DNA of 27,557 nt from Solobacterium sp. UBA1761 (lineage in GTDB: Bacteria; Bacillota_I; Bacilli_A; Erysipelotrichales; Erysipelotrichaceae), in NCBI GenBank assembly GCA_002315565.1, contig DCHD01000031.1, forward strand, positions 1 to 27,557, given 5' to 3'. Within the stretch, counting starts at the first letter, position 1. Each line of letters starts with the position of its first letter. The notes under the pieces are model-generated. The model worked only from the letters and a program-made list of their open reading frames with translations, ran no database searches and had not been told where the DNA came from. Made by a program: the position numbers and the translations under genes. Shown here in pieces: positions 8,231 through 16,547 of the stretch.

Positions 8231-9585
8231 TACTGAATATCTTTCTTTGATTCTTCAGACTGAGGAATCTTGTCAGCAATCTTCAGGAATACATAACCGA
8301 GGATGAAGAACAGTGCCAGTAAACCGATAGCCATGTTGATTGAACGAATTTCAAAACCGAATACTGTAAATACGCCACCAGTTGCGATGCCGACTTTCTT
8401 TACAACATAGATTACAAATGAACCTAAGAATGAAGCGCCTTTTGCGAAGATATCATAGATACCGAAGTATTCACCAGAGTTCTCATCTGGAATTATCTTT
8501 GCATAGTAAGATCTAGAAAGTGACTGGATAGAACCCTGGAAGCAGCCTACGCCGAATGCCATAACAGCAAACTGCCATAAGTACTGTAGGGTCAAAGCAT
8601 ACAGACATACAACCGCATATCCGACGATACATACAAGAACCAGAGTAACAGTGTCATATTTCTTTGAAAGTTTTGCGAATACCAGTGAACCGGCAAAGGC
8701 AACAACCTGAGTAAGTAACAGGAATACAACCTGACCTACAGTATTAAGTCCAAGGTCAGTACCGAGGTTGATACAGTTATCGATGATAGTACCAACGCCG
8801 TCAATGTATAAGAAGAAGGCAATTAAGAAGAACAGTACTTTCTTGTCTGATGTAGCAATTCTCTTTAATGAACGACCAATCTGCGCAAATACTTTGCCGA
8901 TGGCTCCTTTTTCATCTTCGTTATAGTTGATCTGTTTGTAATATTTAAGAAGCGGAAGAGTAACGATAGCCCACCATACGGCTGTGATTGTAAAACCGAT
9001 GAATCTTCCAACGAAATCTGAAAGAACTTCAAATCCCATGCCTGCACCTGGAGTAAGAATATAGGCAACAAGTGCGATAGTGAATGGAATACATGAGCCG
9101 ATATAACCCCATGCATAACCATATGAACTTACAGCATCTGATCTTTCATCTGTTGTAACGTCATTCAGCATTGAATCATAGAATGTTAAAGATGCCTGAT
9201 AAGCTACTTTAGCGAAGATATAGATAATAAGGAATAAAAGCCAGCTAGATGCAAAACCGTTGATGATACAGCCACCGACACCGATTGCACAGGCAGTCTG
9301 GAAGACAACTTTCTTTCTGTCTTTGTGGTCAGCGATAACACCGCATGCAGGTCCAATCAGAGCTACAATGACAGTTACGATTGAAGTAGCCAGTGCCCAG
9401 TATGCAGTAGCGTTGTCGTTAGAAATCTGTCCGGCAGCAAGCTGTTTGAACCAGATTGGAATCAATGAACAGCCCAGCATTGTGAATGCACTGTTACCTA
9501 CATCGTACAGTACCCACGAGAATTCCTGAGGAGTAAGGTCTTTGAAGGTCTTAGACTCGTTCAGTTTTTTGAATAATGACTTCAT
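8230..9585 (-). CDS. MFS transporter of the UMF1 (Atg22-like) family
   Basis: 451 residues with about 12 hydrophobic segments. The N-terminal FSWVLYDVGNSAFTML is the family hallmark (YDxxNSAF) and DHKDRKK is the cytoplasmic loop 2-3 motif of major facilitators. The C-terminal tail is charged. Substrate unknown; some relatives export amino acids. The start at 9585 has a good AAGGAG site. Its downstream partner, coupled through TAATG, is a flavin reductase-like gene. The promoter is not clear: the upstream 50 bases are AT-rich with no convincing -35/-10 pair. Confidence 0.88.
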   Translation of the reverse strand: MKSLFKKLNESKTFKDLTPQEFSWVLYDVGNSAFTMLGCSLIPIWFKQLAAGQISNDNATAYWALATSIVTVIVALIGPACGVIADHKDRKKVVFQTACAIGVGGCIINGFASSWLLFLIIYIFAKVAYQASLTFYDSMLNDVTTDERSDAVSSYGYAWGYIGSCIPFTIALVAYILTPGAGMGFEVLSDFVGRFIGFTITAVWWAIVTLPLLKYYKQINYNEDEKGAIGKVFAQIGRSLKRIATSDKKVLFFLIAFFLYIDGVGTIIDNCINLGTDLGLNTVGQVVFLLLTQVVAFAGSLVFAKLSKKYDTVTLVLVCIVGYAVVCLYALTLQYLWQFAVMAFGVGCFQGSIQSLSRSYYAKIIPDENSGEYFGIYDIFAKGASFLGSFVIYVVKKVGIATGGVFTVFGFEIRSINMAIGLLALFFILGYVFLKIADKIPQSEESKKDIQ

Positions 9586-9638
9586 AAATATTCTCCTTAA
9601 TATTGTTTTAAATAAATACTTAAATATTTTAACTCAAA

Positions 9639-10502
9639 TCAGTCCTGAATAGAGGCTTCGTATTTGAGTTCATCATCTTTGGAAAGAATCGGTATATCTT
9701 TGTAGTTTTCTTTCTGGTCAAAAGTATGTTTGAAATATGGAGGCAGTTTAACATCGTTTTCCATGAATTCTTTGAATCCTTCAAAGAGCATCGGGAAGTG
9801 TTCGACTGCTTTAAGATAGAGCTTTTCTAAGCGCATATTGGAAACTTCACATTCAGGATCAGGTTTTGCCCCCAGCATCAGGTCAACATATCCTGACTGT
9901 CCGACACTTTCAAGAAGTGAACTTACCAGTTTTCTTTTAATGAAATTTGAATCTCTGATAACCCTTAAATAGAAGACCATATCGGTAAGTGCTTTCTGAA
10001 TTGTTTCTTCTGGAAACATGCTGTAGATTGATGCCACATTATGACAGCAGGATACTACAGGATTGAGTTTTGTGGACGGATAATACTTTATCGGATTGTA
10101 GCCGTCTTTTTCAATCAGGTAGCGGTCAAACTGGGCTTCCATTCTGTTGTGGCTTGGACCTGTCACTTCTTTCTTTCTTTCGATGTAGCCATGACAGTAT
10201 GAATCAAGTGTGAAGTGACATAGGAATCCGGTAAGGTAGGCAAAGCAGGCTTCATAATTGTCTGACTTCTTTGCGTTTTCTTTGAAGGTTTCCATGATGT
10301 CCCTGAACTGCTGATGGTGAAGTCCATAGCCATAGGCATTGACTTCATTGGGTCTTATGCAGTTGTAGTAGTAGAGCGCATCAGGACCCTGAACACCGAT
10401 GTTGAACTCATCGCGGTATTTTGTGATTATGTCCTGATACTTTTGCGGCAATGTCTTTAGAGCGTCATTACCAAAACGCCAGTGAGTGTAAGTAGTAGGC
10501 AT
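9639..10502 (-). CDS. Zinc-dependent phospholipase C-like domain protein
   Basis: 287 residues. The start MPTTYTHWRFGNDAL with early His, VQGPDALYY (D41), HH (62-63), LCHFTLDSYCHGYI (H96, D100, H104) and SHNRMEAQFDRY (H118, E122) match the all-helical zinc site of the zinc-dependent phospholipase C family. There is no signal peptide, unlike secreted clostridial toxins, so this is a cytosolic housekeeping member of unknown substrate. Start chosen for the AGGAG five bases upstream. It follows the nitroreductase gene by 11 bases in one operon. Confidence 0.85.
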   Translation of the reverse strand: MPTTYTHWRFGNDALKTLPQKYQDIITKYRDEFNIGVQGPDALYYYNCIRPNEVNAYGYGLHHQQFRDIMETFKENAKKSDNYEACFAYLTGFLCHFTLDSYCHGYIERKKEVTGPSHNRMEAQFDRYLIEKDGYNPIKYYPSTKLNPVVSCCHNVASIYSMFPEETIQKALTDMVFYLRVIRDSNFIKRKLVSSLLESVGQSGYVDLMLGAKPDPECEVSNMRLEKLYLKAVEHFPMLFEGFKEFMENDVKLPPYFKHTFDQKENYKDIPILSKDDELKYEASIQD

Positions 10503-10513
10503 AGGTTCTCCTT

Positions 10514-11236
10514 TTACTTTATATCTTTCAGATACTCCTTCATTGATCTGTTCATTTCATCACAAAATTCAGAATTGTATTTTCTGTTTAAGAATCTCTT
10601 CATATATTCTTCATACTCAAGTGGTCCGGTTTTATATGACCACATGTCTTTGAATTCTTCAGCATTAAAATCTCTGTATTCATTTTCAAATACGAGATAT
10701 TTGTTTTTAACGCGTTCGGGTTTGACTCTTTCCAGCTGGTTTTCTGTTGGATAGCCGAATACTACCATTGAGGCAGGAACAATATATTCAGGAAGTTTTA
10801 AAAGTTTTGTTACTTCTTCATACTGTTCAGAGATATCTCCGATATAACATGAACCGATTCCTAAACTCCAGGCAGCAGTTACGGCATTCTGGGCAGCGAT
10901 ATTTGCATCAGCCAAAGCCAGATGAATATCACCAGGTCCGATCTTTCTTGGTTCGCCAACTTCTTTGAATCCAAGATACCATTTACGATAATCGGCTAAG
11001 AAAACAAGTACCATCTTTGCTTCTTTGATGAAAGGCTGATTATCACAGGTAACTGATAGTTTTTCTTTAACTTTTTCATCAGTTACATCGATGATTGAAT
11101 AAAGCTGCATATTGCCGGCACTTGGTGCATTGCTGGCGGCAGTGATGATCAGATCCTTATCTTCATTTGAGATAGGTTTATCAGTAAACTGACGTACTGA
11201 TTTACGGTCGATTAATTGCTGAATTACGTTATTCAT
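10514..11236 (-). CDS. NfsA/FRP-type nitroreductase (FMN-dependent NAD(P)H oxidoreductase)
   Basis: 240 residues. FMN-binding motifs of the nitroreductase superfamily: RKSVRQF (11-17), NAPSAGNMQ (36-44), LALADANIAAQNAVTAAWSLGIGSCYIG and a C-terminal basic tail with VKPERVKNKYLV. The length and tail fit the NfsA/flavin reductase P subgroup. Cytosolic dimer, reducing quinones, flavins or nitro compounds with NAD(P)H; the physiological substrate is unknown. The ATG has no Shine-Dalgarno and follows a TATAAT by six bases (leaderless). It is the first gene of an operon with the phospholipase C-like gene and is divergent from uvrA. Confidence 0.9.
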   Translation of the reverse strand: MNNVIQQLIDRKSVRQFTDKPISNEDKDLIITAASNAPSAGNMQLYSIIDVTDEKVKEKLSVTCDNQPFIKEAKMVLVFLADYRKWYLGFKEVGEPRKIGPGDIHLALADANIAAQNAVTAAWSLGIGSCYIGDISEQYEEVTKLLKLPEYIVPASMVVFGYPTENQLERVKPERVKNKYLVFENEYRDFNAEEFKDMWSYKTGPLEYEEYMKRFLNRKYNSEFCDEMNRSMKEYLKDIK

Positions 11237-11242
11237 ATCTTA

Positions 11243-11248
11243 ATTATA
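11243..11248 (-). promoter_or_regulatory. -10 (TATAAT) of the nitroreductase gene, six bases before ATG
   Basis: Perfect TATAAT-N6-ATG on minus predicts a leaderless mRNA. No convincing -35. The divergent uvrA promoter begins only 13 bases away. Confidence 0.65.
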
Positions 11249-11260
11249 AAACAAAAGATT

Positions 11261-11269
11261 TGGTAAAAT
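11261..11269 (+). promoter_or_regulatory. Extended -10 (TGG-TAAAAT) of uvrA
   Basis: TGnTAAAAT eight bases before the uvrA ATG gives a predicted start within about 2 bases of the ATG. AAGG is present but only one base from the ATG, too close to act as a normal ribosome site. Confidence 0.5.
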
Positions 11270-11277
11270 AATAAGGT

Positions 11278-14112
11278 ATGGCTTTTAAGAAAATTGTTAT
11301 CAGAGGTGCAAGAGTAAATAACCTCAAAAATATTGATGTGGACATCCCTAAAGATCAGCTCGTTGTATTGACGGGTCTTTCCGGTTCGGGTAAATCTTCA
11401 CTGGCTTTTGACACGATTTATGCGGAAGGTCAAAGAAGATATGTTGAGTCTTTATCATCATATGCAAGACAGTTTCTGGGTGGCGTAGATAAACCAGATG
11501 TCGACCTGATTGAAGGACTTACTCCAGCTGTTGCGATTGACCAGAAGTCCACCAGCAACAACCCGCGTTCTACTGTCGGAACAATTACGGAAATCTATGA
11601 TTATCTGCGTCTTTTATATGCGAGATGCGGTACAGCATACTGTCCTGAACACAATATTCCGATTGTCTCTTCAACCATTACTTCAATGGTCAACAGAGTC
11701 ATGGAATATCCAGATGAGTCAAGACTTGAGATATTGGCAAATGTTGTAGAAAACCGTAAAGGTACATTCAAGGATTATTTTGAAGAACTTAAGAAAGATG
11801 GATATCTGCGTCTTTATGTTGACGGGGAAATGATGGATATTGAATCAGTTCCTGAACTTGACAAGAATAAACGTCACAATATCTCGGTTGTGATTGACCG
11901 TATAAAGAAAAAAGAAGGCATTGAGACAAGACTCACTGACTCTATTGAGCTGGCTTTAAAACTGACTGATGGAACCTGCATCATCAAAAACGGAAACAGT
12001 GAAGAACTGCTCTCTTCAAGAAACAGCTGTCCAATCTGCGGCTTTACTGTGCCTAAACTTGAGCCAAGACTTTTCTCATTCAACTCTCCACTTGGTGCCT
12101 GCGACTGCTGCAAGGGATTGGGCGTAACGATGAGCGTTGATATGGATCAGCTTATTACTGACTATGACAAATCAATTGAAGAAGGTGCCATCCGTTACTA
12201 CAAAAATATGGTAGGTACTTCCAATATTGAATGGCAGAATTTTGAAGCTTTATTGAAACACTACAATATCTCAATCAGTAAACCATTAAAGGATTTCACA
12301 AAGAAGGAAATGAATCTGATCCTTTACGGTTCAGATGAAGAAATAGATTATCGTATTGTTTCAACTTCCGGTACGAAGTATGAAAAACATGGTTTCATTG
12401 AAGGCGTAAAATCGCTTATTGAAAGAAGATTCGTTGAGACCAACAGCAAGTTTGGTAAGGAGTACTATGGTTCATATATGGCTGAGGCCATCTGTGAAAA
12501 ATGTCATGGGGCAAGACTCAATGACAAGGTTTTATCTATCCGTGTAGGGGAACTCAACATTAATGAATTCACCAACCTTTCAATTGAAAAGGCCTATGAA
12601 TATATAAATAACCTGAAGATGTCTGATATGCAGATGGATATCGCAAGACTCTTATTGAACGAACTGAAGTCAAGGCTGAAGTTTCTGGTTGATGTCGGAC
12701 TTGATTATCTGACTTTATCACGTACTGCTGGAACACTTTCGGGTGGCGAAGCACAGCGTATCAGACTGGCTACCCAGATTGGTTCGGCTTTGTCGGGTGT
12801 TATCTACGTTCTGGATGAACCATCTATCGGTTTACATCAGAAGGACAACGCCAAACTCATCACCACTCTTAAAAAGATGAGAGATCTTGGAAATACGATT
12901 ATCGTTGTTGAACATGATGAAGATACAATGCTGGAAAGTGACTATCTGATCGATATCGGTCCTGGGGCTGGCAAAGATGGCGGCGAAGTTGTGGCTGCCG
13001 GAACACCTATAGAAGTCATGAAGAATGAAAAGTCCATTACCGGACAGTATCTTTCACATAAGAAATACATTCCTGTTCCAGATACAAGAAGAAAAGGAAA
13101 CGGTAAGTTCCTTGAAGTTATCGGGGCAAAGGAAAACAATCTAAAGAATATCGATGTTAAATTCCCTTTAGGCAAACTTATCTGTGTTACCGGCGTATCC
13201 GGTTCAGGAAAGTCAACACTGGTCAATGAAATACTGACTAAGGGAGTTCTTAAATCACTTGACAGAGTAAAGATAAAACCTGGTGAACACAAAGAGATTA
13301 AAGGTTTAAAGAATATTGACAAGGTCATCTCCATCACTCAGGATCCGATTGGACGTACTCCAAGAAGTAATCCTGCTACCTATACCGGCGTATTTGATGA
13401 CATCAGGGATCTTTATGCCCGTACTCCTGATGCGATTGAAAGAGGCTATGACAAATCAAGATTCTCATTCAACGTTCAGGGAGGAAGATGTGAAGCCTGT
13501 CAGGGTGATGGTGTTAAAAAGATTTCAATGCTCTTTGTTGCGGATGTCTTTGTAGAATGTGAAGAATGTCATGGAAGAAGATACAACAGAGAAACACTGG
13601 AAGTAAAATACCGTGACAAAAACATCTATGACATACTGAAGATGCCGGTAAAAGAAGCACTGGAATTCTTCCAGAATCATCCAAAGATCAAGGACAAACT
13701 GCAGACTCTATATGATGTGGGTCTAGGTTATATTGAACTTGGACAGAATGCGGTAACTTTATCCGGCGGTGAAGCACAGCGAGTAAAACTGGCCAGTGAG
13801 TTACAGAAGAAACCTACTGGAAAGACGCTCTTTGTACTGGATGAACCGACTACCGGTTTACATATGGATGATGTCAGAAAGCTGATTATGATTCTAAACA
13901 GAATCGTCGACAACGGTGATACTGTGCTGGTTATTGAACACAATCTCGATGTGATAAAATCAGCAGATTATATAATTGATTTAGGACCGGATGGCGGTGA
14001 TAAAGGCGGTACTGTAGTAGCATGCGGTACTCCTGAAGAAGTAGCAGAAGTAAAAGAAAGTTATACCGGTCAATATCTTAAAAAGATATTAGGAGCTAAA
14101 TATGGCAATTGA
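11278..14112 (+). CDS. uvrA: Excinuclease ABC subunit A
   Basis: 944 residues, full length. The damage-sensing ATPase of nucleotide-excision repair. Two ABC modules are seen: Walker A GLSGSGKSS (33-41) and GVSGSGKST, signatures LSGGEAQRIRLA and LSGGEAQRVKLA, Walker B VLDEPSIGLHQ and VLDEPTTGLHM. Zinc-binding CxxC pairs occur at CPICG/CDCCKG, CEKCHG and CEACQG/CEECHG. uvrA is often preceded by uvrB; here it is not, and instead starts an operon with hprK, whose ATG overlaps the uvrA end by 11 bases. No normal Shine-Dalgarno; likely near-leaderless. Confidence 0.98.
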   Translation: MAFKKIVIRGARVNNLKNIDVDIPKDQLVVLTGLSGSGKSSLAFDTIYAEGQRRYVESLSSYARQFLGGVDKPDVDLIEGLTPAVAIDQKSTSNNPRSTVGTITEIYDYLRLLYARCGTAYCPEHNIPIVSSTITSMVNRVMEYPDESRLEILANVVENRKGTFKDYFEELKKDGYLRLYVDGEMMDIESVPELDKNKRHNISVVIDRIKKKEGIETRLTDSIELALKLTDGTCIIKNGNSEELLSSRNSCPICGFTVPKLEPRLFSFNSPLGACDCCKGLGVTMSVDMDQLITDYDKSIEEGAIRYYKNMVGTSNIEWQNFEALLKHYNISISKPLKDFTKKEMNLILYGSDEEIDYRIVSTSGTKYEKHGFIEGVKSLIERRFVETNSKFGKEYYGSYMAEAICEKCHGARLNDKVLSIRVGELNINEFTNLSIEKAYEYINNLKMSDMQMDIARLLLNELKSRLKFLVDVGLDYLTLSRTAGTLSGGEAQRIRLATQIGSALSGVIYVLDEPSIGLHQKDNAKLITTLKKMRDLGNTIIVVEHDEDTMLESDYLIDIGPGAGKDGGEVVAAGTPIEVMKNEKSITGQYLSHKKYIPVPDTRRKGNGKFLEVIGAKENNLKNIDVKFPLGKLICVTGVSGSGKSTLVNEILTKGVLKSLDRVKIKPGEHKEIKGLKNIDKVISITQDPIGRTPRSNPATYTGVFDDIRDLYARTPDAIERGYDKSRFSFNVQGGRCEACQGDGVKKISMLFVADVFVECEECHGRRYNRETLEVKYRDKNIYDILKMPVKEALEFFQNHPKIKDKLQTLYDVGLGYIELGQNAVTLSGGEAQRVKLASELQKKPTGKTLFVLDEPTTGLHMDDVRKLIMILNRIVDNGDTVLVIEHNLDVIKSADYIIDLGPDGGDKGGTVVACGTPEEVAEVKESYTGQYLKKILGAKYGN

Positions 14113-15055
14113 GAATGAGACTTTAAATAAACGTGTCTATGTCAGAGAACTGAAGGATGCCCTGAAACTGAAGCAGATTACAGGTGATGGCTATTCACTT
14201 GACAGATGGATTATTGCACCTGATGTCAATAGACCCGGCTTAGAGCTTACAGGCAACTATGTGAATACTGACCTTAAACGTATTGAAATCATCGGAAACA
14301 AAGAAACAGCATACATTAAAACACTTGATGAATACACACAGCGTGAAAGATTCAACTATATCACTGATGAATTCACTCCATGTATCATCATCACATCCAA
14401 GGACGGCTGTCCTGAAATACTGAAGGATGTTGCCAGTGAAAAAAACTTCCCTGTCTTTATCTATGATGGACCAACATGGCAGTGTGTAGTAGAAGCCATC
14501 GATATTCTTTCTGACAAGATGGCTCCAACCGATTCAATACATGGCGTCATGATGAACATCTATGGTATCGGTGTACTTATAACCGGAAGAAGCGGCATCG
14601 GTAAATCAGAGCTTGCACTGGATCTGATCAAGAAGGGTCATATCCTGGTTGCGGATGATGTTGTTGATGTGATCAACCTGCATAATGAAATCTATGGACA
14701 GGCTCCTGAAGTACTTAAGGGAATGCTTGAAATAAGAGGCCTTGGTGTAGTTGACGTAGAACTTCTTTTTGGTGGAGAAGTACTGCTTGACCGCAGTGAA
14801 CTTTCACTTGTGATCAATCTTGAAAAGTTTGAAGATACTGACTTCAACCGTGTTGAAGGTGTTGACCAGACTATTGATATTCTTGGAAAACAGATTCCGT
14901 GGATTCAGATCCCAGTATCTGAAGGACGTCCATTAAGTGCCATCATCGAAGCTTCTGTAACCAACTATATCTTGAAGAAAAAAGGAATCAATACAACAGA
15001 GATATTCAAACAGAATATCTTAAAAGAAATAGAAAAGAACAGGAGTAAGAAGTAA
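14102..15055 (+). CDS. hprK: HPr(Ser) kinase/phosphorylase
   Basis: 317 residues. It phosphorylates Ser46 of HPr in response to glycolytic intermediates and removes it by phosphorolysis, releasing pyrophosphate; it is the sensor of carbon-catabolite repression in Bacillota. Visible: the HGV-type catalytic His (SIHG, H147), P-loop GRSGIGKSE (162-170), the ADD acid pair (184-186) and the family signature MLEIRGLGVVDV (208-219). The ATG lies inside the uvrA end, with AGGAG about eight bases upstream. Its stop overlaps the lgt start as TAATG. Coupling to uvrA is unusual; coupling to lgt is widespread. Confidence 0.97.
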   Translation: MAIENETLNKRVYVRELKDALKLKQITGDGYSLDRWIIAPDVNRPGLELTGNYVNTDLKRIEIIGNKETAYIKTLDEYTQRERFNYITDEFTPCIIITSKDGCPEILKDVASEKNFPVFIYDGPTWQCVVEAIDILSDKMAPTDSIHGVMMNIYGIGVLITGRSGIGKSELALDLIKKGHILVADDVVDVINLHNEIYGQAPEVLKGMLEIRGLGVVDVELLFGGEVLLDRSELSLVINLEKFEDTDFNRVEGVDQTIDILGKQIPWIQIPVSEGRPLSAIIEASVTNYILKKKGINTTEIFKQNILKEIEKNRSKK

Positions 15056-16515
15056 TGAAATTTTTCCCTAGTGCAAAAGTATTTCTGGAAATAGGCAGTG
15101 TTCAGATCAGATGGTATGCCGTACTGATTCTGTGCGGTATTGTGGTTGCCTATGCTTTCAGTAAATACGATATGAAGAAAACCAGATACATGGACAGCGA
15201 TGACTATCTGGATGACCTGATTTTCGCAATATTATGGACCGGTATTCTGGGTGCAAGACTCTGGTACTGTGCATTCTTTGATTTGGAATATTATCTGTCT
15301 AATCCATTAGCAATTCTTAGAATCTATGATGGGGGACTGGCTATTCAGGGAGGACTGATATTCGGTCTGGTTACAGCAATCATAGTTACAAAGAAAAGAA
15401 AGACCTCATTCCTTAAGACTTTGGACTGCGTTATGCCTAATGTACTGATTGCTCAGGCTTTCGGAAGATGGGGCAACTATGTCAATCAGGAATGCCATGG
15501 TCCGGCAGTAGATGAGTCTTACTTTGATGGAATTCTTTCTTTCATCAAGGAAGGCATGCATATCGGAAACAGTTACTATATGCCTATGTTCTTTTTCGAG
15601 TCATCACTTTGTGTTCTTGGCTTTGTAATCATCAGACTGATTCTGAAGAAATATCAGAAAAAACGTGGTGAACTGTTCTACAGTTACTTCATGTGGTATG
15701 GAATCGTCAGACTTTATATTGAGTCATTAAGAACCGATTCATTGATGATCGGAAGCTTCAAAGTTGCTCAGTTAATTTCCATTATCTTTATCGTCTTTGG
15801 AATTCTGGGCTATGTCGGAGCACTGGAAAAGCTTATTCCTTCAAAGGGTAAGAAACCAGTTGTCATCTTCGACTTTGACGGTACACTGATTGACACCGAT
15901 CCCGGTATCCTGCTTTCATATGAACACTGTTTTGAAGTATTTGGAAGACCTGCAGATTTGTCTGAAGACTGGAAGAACGAAGTTCTTGGACCGGCATTAA
16001 GAGAAATCTTCCCTAAATACTGGCCTGATCACCCATACGAAGAAGTTTATAAGGTATACGAAGAATATCAGAGTTCAATTCTCGATAAGATTGAACCTAT
16101 CAAAAACTGTGAACTGGTACTTAAGACACTGCATGAAGAAGGATATTCTGTAGGTATTGTATCTACCCGTATCAAGGAAGGCATTGAAACACGTCTTGAG
16201 AAATTTGGTCTAAGCGAATATGTTGATGACATCTTTGGCCTTCATGAAGTTGTTAATCTCAAACCGGATCCTGAAGCAGTATTCGGCATAATCAAGAACA
16301 ACAAGTGGTTTAGAGATGATGTTATCTATGTCGGTGACAATATTGCCGACATGGAATGTGGCAACAATTATGGTGCCTATACTGTCGGATATATTCAGCG
16401 TCCAAGTAAGGAAGAGGGCTTAAGAAATTCATGTGCCAATGAATGTATAACTGACCTTAAAGAAATACTTAATATTGTAAATAAAGATATTTATTTCACA
16501 TACAACAATAAGTAG
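15055..16515 (+). CDS. lgt: Fusion: prolipoprotein diacylglyceryl transferase (Lgt) with PpaX-like HAD phosphatase
   Basis: 486 residues in one open frame. Residues 1-263 are Lgt, which moves diacylglycerol from phosphatidylglycerol to lipobox Cys in the plasma membrane: several membrane segments, GRWGNYVNQECHG (137-149, matching the essential Arg/Asn/Glu/Gly) and RLYIESLR (219-226). The usual His of the GGLxxHGG motif is Gln here (GGLAIQGG, Q98). Residues 268-475 form a HAD hydrolase: DFDGTLIDT (273-281), VST (369-371), LKPDP (K403) and GDNIAD (427-432). In bacilli hprK, lgt and ppaX are neighbours, and PpaX splits the pyrophosphate made by HPrK/P; here lgt and the ppaX-like gene are fused. 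The HAD domain would face the cytosol. AGGAG precedes the ATG. Lgt is certain; PpaX specificity is inferred from context. Confidence 0.93.
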   Translation: MKFFPSAKVFLEIGSVQIRWYAVLILCGIVVAYAFSKYDMKKTRYMDSDDYLDDLIFAILWTGILGARLWYCAFFDLEYYLSNPLAILRIYDGGLAIQGGLIFGLVTAIIVTKKRKTSFLKTLDCVMPNVLIAQAFGRWGNYVNQECHGPAVDESYFDGILSFIKEGMHIGNSYYMPMFFFESSLCVLGFVIIRLILKKYQKKRGELFYSYFMWYGIVRLYIESLRTDSLMIGSFKVAQLISIIFIVFGILGYVGALEKLIPSKGKKPVVIFDFDGTLIDTDPGILLSYEHCFEVFGRPADLSEDWKNEVLGPALREIFPKYWPDHPYEEVYKVYEEYQSSILDKIEPIKNCELVLKTLHEEGYSVGIVSTRIKEGIETRLEKFGLSEYVDDIFGLHEVVNLKPDPEAVFGIIKNNKWFRDDVIYVGDNIADMECGNNYGAYTVGYIQRPSKEEGLRNSCANECITDLKEILNIVNKDIYFTYNNK

Positions 16516-16547
16516 TAAAATTAACAAGGAAAATCGGAGGAAATATT

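Noticed and set aside
9631..9669. AACTCAAAT/ATTTGAGTT inverted repeat at the end of the phospholipase C-like gene as terminator
   Set aside because: The loop is about 21 bases, the stem AT-rich, and no U run follows on minus; termination here stays unassigned.
12942..13337. 131-codon open frame opposite uvrA
   Set aside because: It is antisense to the conserved second ATPase module of UvrA, has no ribosome site and encodes nothing recognisable; a shadow of the coding bias.
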